Below, piece by piece: positions 29,858 through 32,601 of a stretch of DNA of 32,601 nt. A program made the translations under genes and the position numbers. The stretch's first letter is position 1. Each line of letters starts with the position of its first letter. The stretch is from NCBI GenBank assembly GCA_024401865.1, contig JAKSKI010000015.1, positions 1 to 32,601 on the forward strand, given 5' to 3'. The notes below the pieces were generated by a model that worked only from the letters and a program-made list of their open reading frames with translations, was not told the DNA's origin and ran no database searches. This DNA comes from Bacteroidales bacterium (GTDB taxonomy: Bacteria > Bacteroidota > Bacteroidia > Bacteroidales > UBA932).

Positions 29858-32601
29858 ATGCAAAGCAAAGGTGCAATCAGACTAGTAGCGATTCTGCTGC
29901 TCGTAGCCTGTCTCTGGCAGCTCTCCTTCAGCCTCGTTTCGGGAATCGAAGGCAGGAAAGCCGGGAAGGCCGGCGAAAAAGCTGTGGCGGAAGCCCTTCA
30001 GAGCGTTGAATTCAGCAAAATCGCCGTAGAAAATCAAGCTTATTGCCTTGATTCCATCAGGAAGGAAAAGGCAAGATGGTACACAGACTCCATCTCTTCC
30101 GAGAAAGTTTATTTCGGATACACGTACAAGGATGTGAGAGCCAAGGAAATCAACCTCGGTCTTGACCTCAAGGGCGGTATGAACGTCATGCTCCAGGTCC
30201 AGCTCGAAGACCTCGTCAAGGCTCTTGCCGGCAACAATGCCGATCCCGATTTCCAGAAGGCCATCGCTCTCGCCAAGGAGCGCAGCGTGACTTCCCAGTC
30301 CGATTTCATCACCCTCTTCGGTGAGGCCTGGGCTGAAACGGCCGGCAGCAGGCGCCTCTCCCAGATATTCGGAACTTATGAGATGCGTGACCGCATCAAG
30401 CCCGAATCCACCAACGATGAGGTTATCTCCGTCATCAAGGCCGAGGCCGAGAGTGCCGTATCCAACTCCTTCAACGTGCTCCGCAACCGTATCGACCGTT
30501 TCGGTGTCACCCAGCCTTCCATCCAGAAGCTAGGCAACAGCGGACGCATCCTTGTCGAACTTCCCGGTGTCAAGGAGCCCGAGCGTGTGCGCAAACTCCT
30601 CCAGGGTACCGCATCCCTCGAGTTCTGGACCACATTCGACAATCAGGAAATCCTCCCTTACCTTATGGAGGCCAACGATCTTCTCGCCCAGCTCAATCAG
30701 GACAACGCTGTGGCCGAGGAGACTGCCATGGATGAAGTCGAAGCCGACGACATAGTCGCCCAGGAAATCAAGGATCAGGAAGATTCCGAGTCCGAAGGTC
30801 TCGAGGCATACAGGAAGGCCAATCCCCTGTTCGCAGTGTTCCAGCCTTCCCAGGCCAGCGGCACCGCCTGCATCGGTTACGCCAATGCCATCGATACCGC
30901 CAAGGTCAACAGGATGCTCAACAACCCCAGGGTTGCGAGCCTCTTCCCCGCAGAATTCCGTCCCATGTGGTCCGTCAAACCCGCCACATACATCAGCGAC
31001 AATACCTATGAGCTCGTGGCCATCAAGGCATCCAGCCGTGACGGCAAGGCTCCTCTGGACGGCGGCGTAGTCACTGACGCAAAGGTTGTCTACGAGAACA
31101 ACAGGGGCGCCGAGCCTTCCGTCTCAATGACAATGAATGCCGAAGGCGCCAATGCCTGGGCACGTCTCACCAAGGAGAATATCGGCAAGCAGGTGGCCAT
31201 CGTTCTCGATGGTACAGTATATTCATATCCTACCGTCCAGGGCGAAATATCCGGAGGATCCTCATCCATCACCGGTCACTTCGACGTCGAGGAGGCAACA
31301 GACCTTGTGAATGTCCTCAAGTCCGGCAAGCTCCCCGCTCCCGCGACCATTGTCCAGGAGCAGGTTGTCGGTCCTTCCCTCGGTGCCGAGTCCATCCGCA
31401 GCGGTCTCATATCGTTCATCATCGCATTCATCCTCGTCCTCGTCTATATGGTGTTCTTCTACCAGGGCGCAGGACTTGCCGCTGACGTCGCTCTCGTGAC
31501 CAACGTCATCCTCCTCTTCGGTACACTCGCATCATTCGGCGCAGTCCTTACCCTGCCCGGTATCGCAGGTCTCGTCCTGACCCTCGGTATGGCCGTCGAC
31601 GCCAACGTCATCATATATGAGCGTATCAAGGAAGAGCTCAAGGCCGGCAAGGGTCTGGGCAAGGCTGTCCACGACGGTTATGCCAACGCATACTCCGCCA
31701 TCATCGACGGCCAGGTGACCACACTGCTCACCGGACTGGTGCTGTTTGTCTTCGGTTCAGGCCCCATCAAGGGCTTCGCTACAACCCTCATCATCGGTAT
31801 CATCACCTCCGTGCTGACCTCCATCTTCATCACCCGTCTCATCTTCGAAGACCGCATCAAGAAAGGCAAGGGCATCACGTTCGAGAACAATCTTACCAAG
31901 AATTTCCTCAAGAACACCAAGATCAACTTCATCGGCGGACGCAAGTTCTCCTACATCATTTCCGGCGCTCTCATCATAATCGCCATCGGTTCGATCTGCA
32001 TCAAGGGATTCACCTATGGTGTCGACTTCACCGGAGGCCGCACCTATGTGGTCCGCTTCGACCAGCCCGTTCAGGCCGAGCAGGTGCGTGAGGCCGTCCT
32101 CAACGTGTTCAACGAGGCTGCAGCAGCTGACGAGAGCGTAAGCAACTCTTCGGCAGAGGTCAAGCAGTTCGGTGGAGACAGCCAGATGAAGATTACTACC
32201 TCCTATAAGTATCAGGATGAGTCCACAGCGGTTGACGCGGAGATCGAAGGTATGCTCTACGAGGCGTTGAAGGGCCTCTACAGCGACCAGAGCCTCACGC
32301 TCTCCGATTTCGTGTCCACGCTCGACAACCCCAACGGTATCATCAGTTCCGACAAGGTGGGCGCTTCCATCGCCAATGACATCAAGCGCTCCGCAGTCAT
32401 CTCAGTGCTCCTCGCACTGCTGATCATCTTCGGATATATCGCATTCAGGTTCAAGGGTTGGACCTGGGGTCTCGGCGGCGTCGTGTCCCTTGCGCATACT
32501 GCCATAATCATCATCGGATTCTTCTCCCTGTTCAGCGGAATCCTTCCCTTCAACCTCGACGTTGACCAGACTTTCATCGCGGCTATCCTGACCATCATCG
32601 G
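29858..32601 (+). CDS. secDF: Fused SecDF protein translocase subunit (3' end cut by the window)
   Basis: The frame stays open from ATG 29858 to the window end, covering about 914 residues; Bacteroidota SecDF fusions are about 1,000 long, so only the last part is missing. SecDF sits in the inner membrane and uses the proton gradient to pull exported proteins through SecYEG. An N-terminal membrane segment (about residues 7-27) leads to EINLGLDLKGGMNVML (SecD signature, near residue 100). The SecD membrane half holds GMAVDANVIIYERIKEELK (about residues 577-595). The SecF half begins near YGVDFTGGRTYVVRF (about residues 717-731). The two halves are one continuous frame. Codon use is strongly biased to C-ending codons, consistent with high expression. 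The gene diverges from the PD40 gene. Confidence 0.96.
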   Translation, partial: MQSKGAIRLVAILLLVACLWQLSFSLVSGIEGRKAGKAGEKAVAEALQSVEFSKIAVENQAYCLDSIRKEKARWYTDSISSEKVYFGYTYKDVRAKEINLGLDLKGGMNVMLQVQLEDLVKALAGNNADPDFQKAIALAKERSVTSQSDFITLFGEAWAETAGSRRLSQIFGTYEMRDRIKPESTNDEVISVIKAEAESAVSNSFNVLRNRIDRFGVTQPSIQKLGNSGRILVELPGVKEPERVRKLLQGTASLEFWTTFDNQEILPYLMEANDLLAQLNQDNAVAEETAMDEVEADDIVAQEIKDQEDSESEGLEAYRKANPLFAVFQPSQASGTACIGYANAIDTAKVNRMLNNPRVASLFPAEFRPMWSVKPATYISDNTYELVAIKASSRDGKAPLDGGVVTDAKVVYENNRGAEPSVSMTMNAEGANAWARLTKENIGKQVAIVLDGTVYSYPTVQGEISGGSSSITGHFDVEEATDLVNVLKSGKLPAPATIVQEQVVGPSLGAESIRSGLISFIIAFILVLVYMVFFYQGAGLAADVALVTNVILLFGTLASFGAVLTLPGIAGLVLTLGMAVDANVIIYERIKEELKAGKGLGKAVHDGYANAYSAIIDGQVTTLLTGLVLFVFGSGPIKGFATTLIIGIITSVLTSIFITRLIFEDRIKKGKGITFENNLTKNFLKNTKINFIGGRKFSYIISGALIIIAIGSICIKGFTYGVDFTGGRTYVVRFDQPVQAEQVREAVLNVFNEAAAADESVSNSSAEVKQFGGDSQMKITTSYKYQDESTAVDAEIEGMLYEALKGLYSDQSLTLSDFVSTLDNPNGIISSDKVGASIANDIKRSAVISVLLALLIIFGYIAFRFKGWTWGLGGVVSLAHTAIIIIGFFSLFSGILPFNLDVDQTFIAAILTII

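Noticed and set aside
1..32601. CRISPR array, insertion sequence, prophage or other mobile element
   Set aside because: No regularly spaced repeats, transposase, integrase or phage motifs were seen on either strand.

Overview
The window looks like chromosomal core DNA from a Bacteroidales-type bacterium (phylum Bacteroidota). Three things point there. Upstream regions repeatedly carry the Bacteroidota -7 element TAnnTTTG in place of a TATAAT box. SecD and SecF are encoded as one fused protein. TopA ends in Topo_C repeats with no cysteine zinc fingers visible. Base composition is moderately GC-rich, genes are tightly packed, and I see no insertion sequence, phage gene, CRISPR array or rRNA. 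I cannot name the genus.

Layout. 1-86: tRNA-Leu(TAA), minus strand. 200-808: HAD phosphatase, plus strand. 827-6297: minus-strand rod-shape operon mreB-mreC-mreD-mrdA(PBP2)-rodA, each junction overlapping. 6370-7044: ispD, divergent from mreB and sharing an upstream region with two interleaved promoters. 7025-9805: topA followed by an Lrp/AsnC regulator, minus strand. 9897-14173: plus-strand PBP1A-ddl-prmC operon. 14230-17591: plus-strand lipoprotein of unknown role, aminopeptidase P-like peptidase and ComF-like phosphoribosyltransferase. 17588-29764: an unbroken run of 13 minus-strand genes with gaps of 20 bp or less. 29858 to the window end: secDF, plus strand, truncated by the window edge.

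The first half is an envelope-building region. MreBCD, RodA and PBP2 elongate the wall. PBP1A polymerises and cross-links peptidoglycan, and Ddl supplies its D-Ala-D-Ala. IspD leads to the isoprenoid precursors of the lipid carrier.

The part most worth attention is 17588-23642. Seven adjacent, mostly overlapping genes encode, in transcription order: a small alarmone synthetase with an unassigned C-terminal extension, a stand-alone ppGpp-hydrolase-type HD protein, an RsbW/SpoIIAB-like ATPase, a STAS anti-anti-sigma-like protein, an IphP-type tyrosine phosphatase, a periplasmic NMT1/THI5-type binding protein without permease or ATPase genes, and a membrane sensor with a SpoIIE/RsbU-type PP2C phosphatase domain. 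Every catalytic motif I checked is intact. The order suggests an outside-in pathway (ligand, binding protein, sensor phosphatase, STAS/kinase partner switch) tied to alarmone metabolism. No sigma factor lies nearby, so the output is unknown. The pathway is inferred from gene order and domain content only.

Upstream of it in the same run are a sialate O-acetylesterase, a lipoprotein of the endonuclease/exonuclease/phosphatase fold, a short-chain dehydrogenase, a BaiN/HI0933-type flavoprotein, NAD synthetase and a PD40-repeat exported protein. Candidate promoters are visible before the PD40 gene and before the dehydrogenase, so the run is probably more than one transcript.
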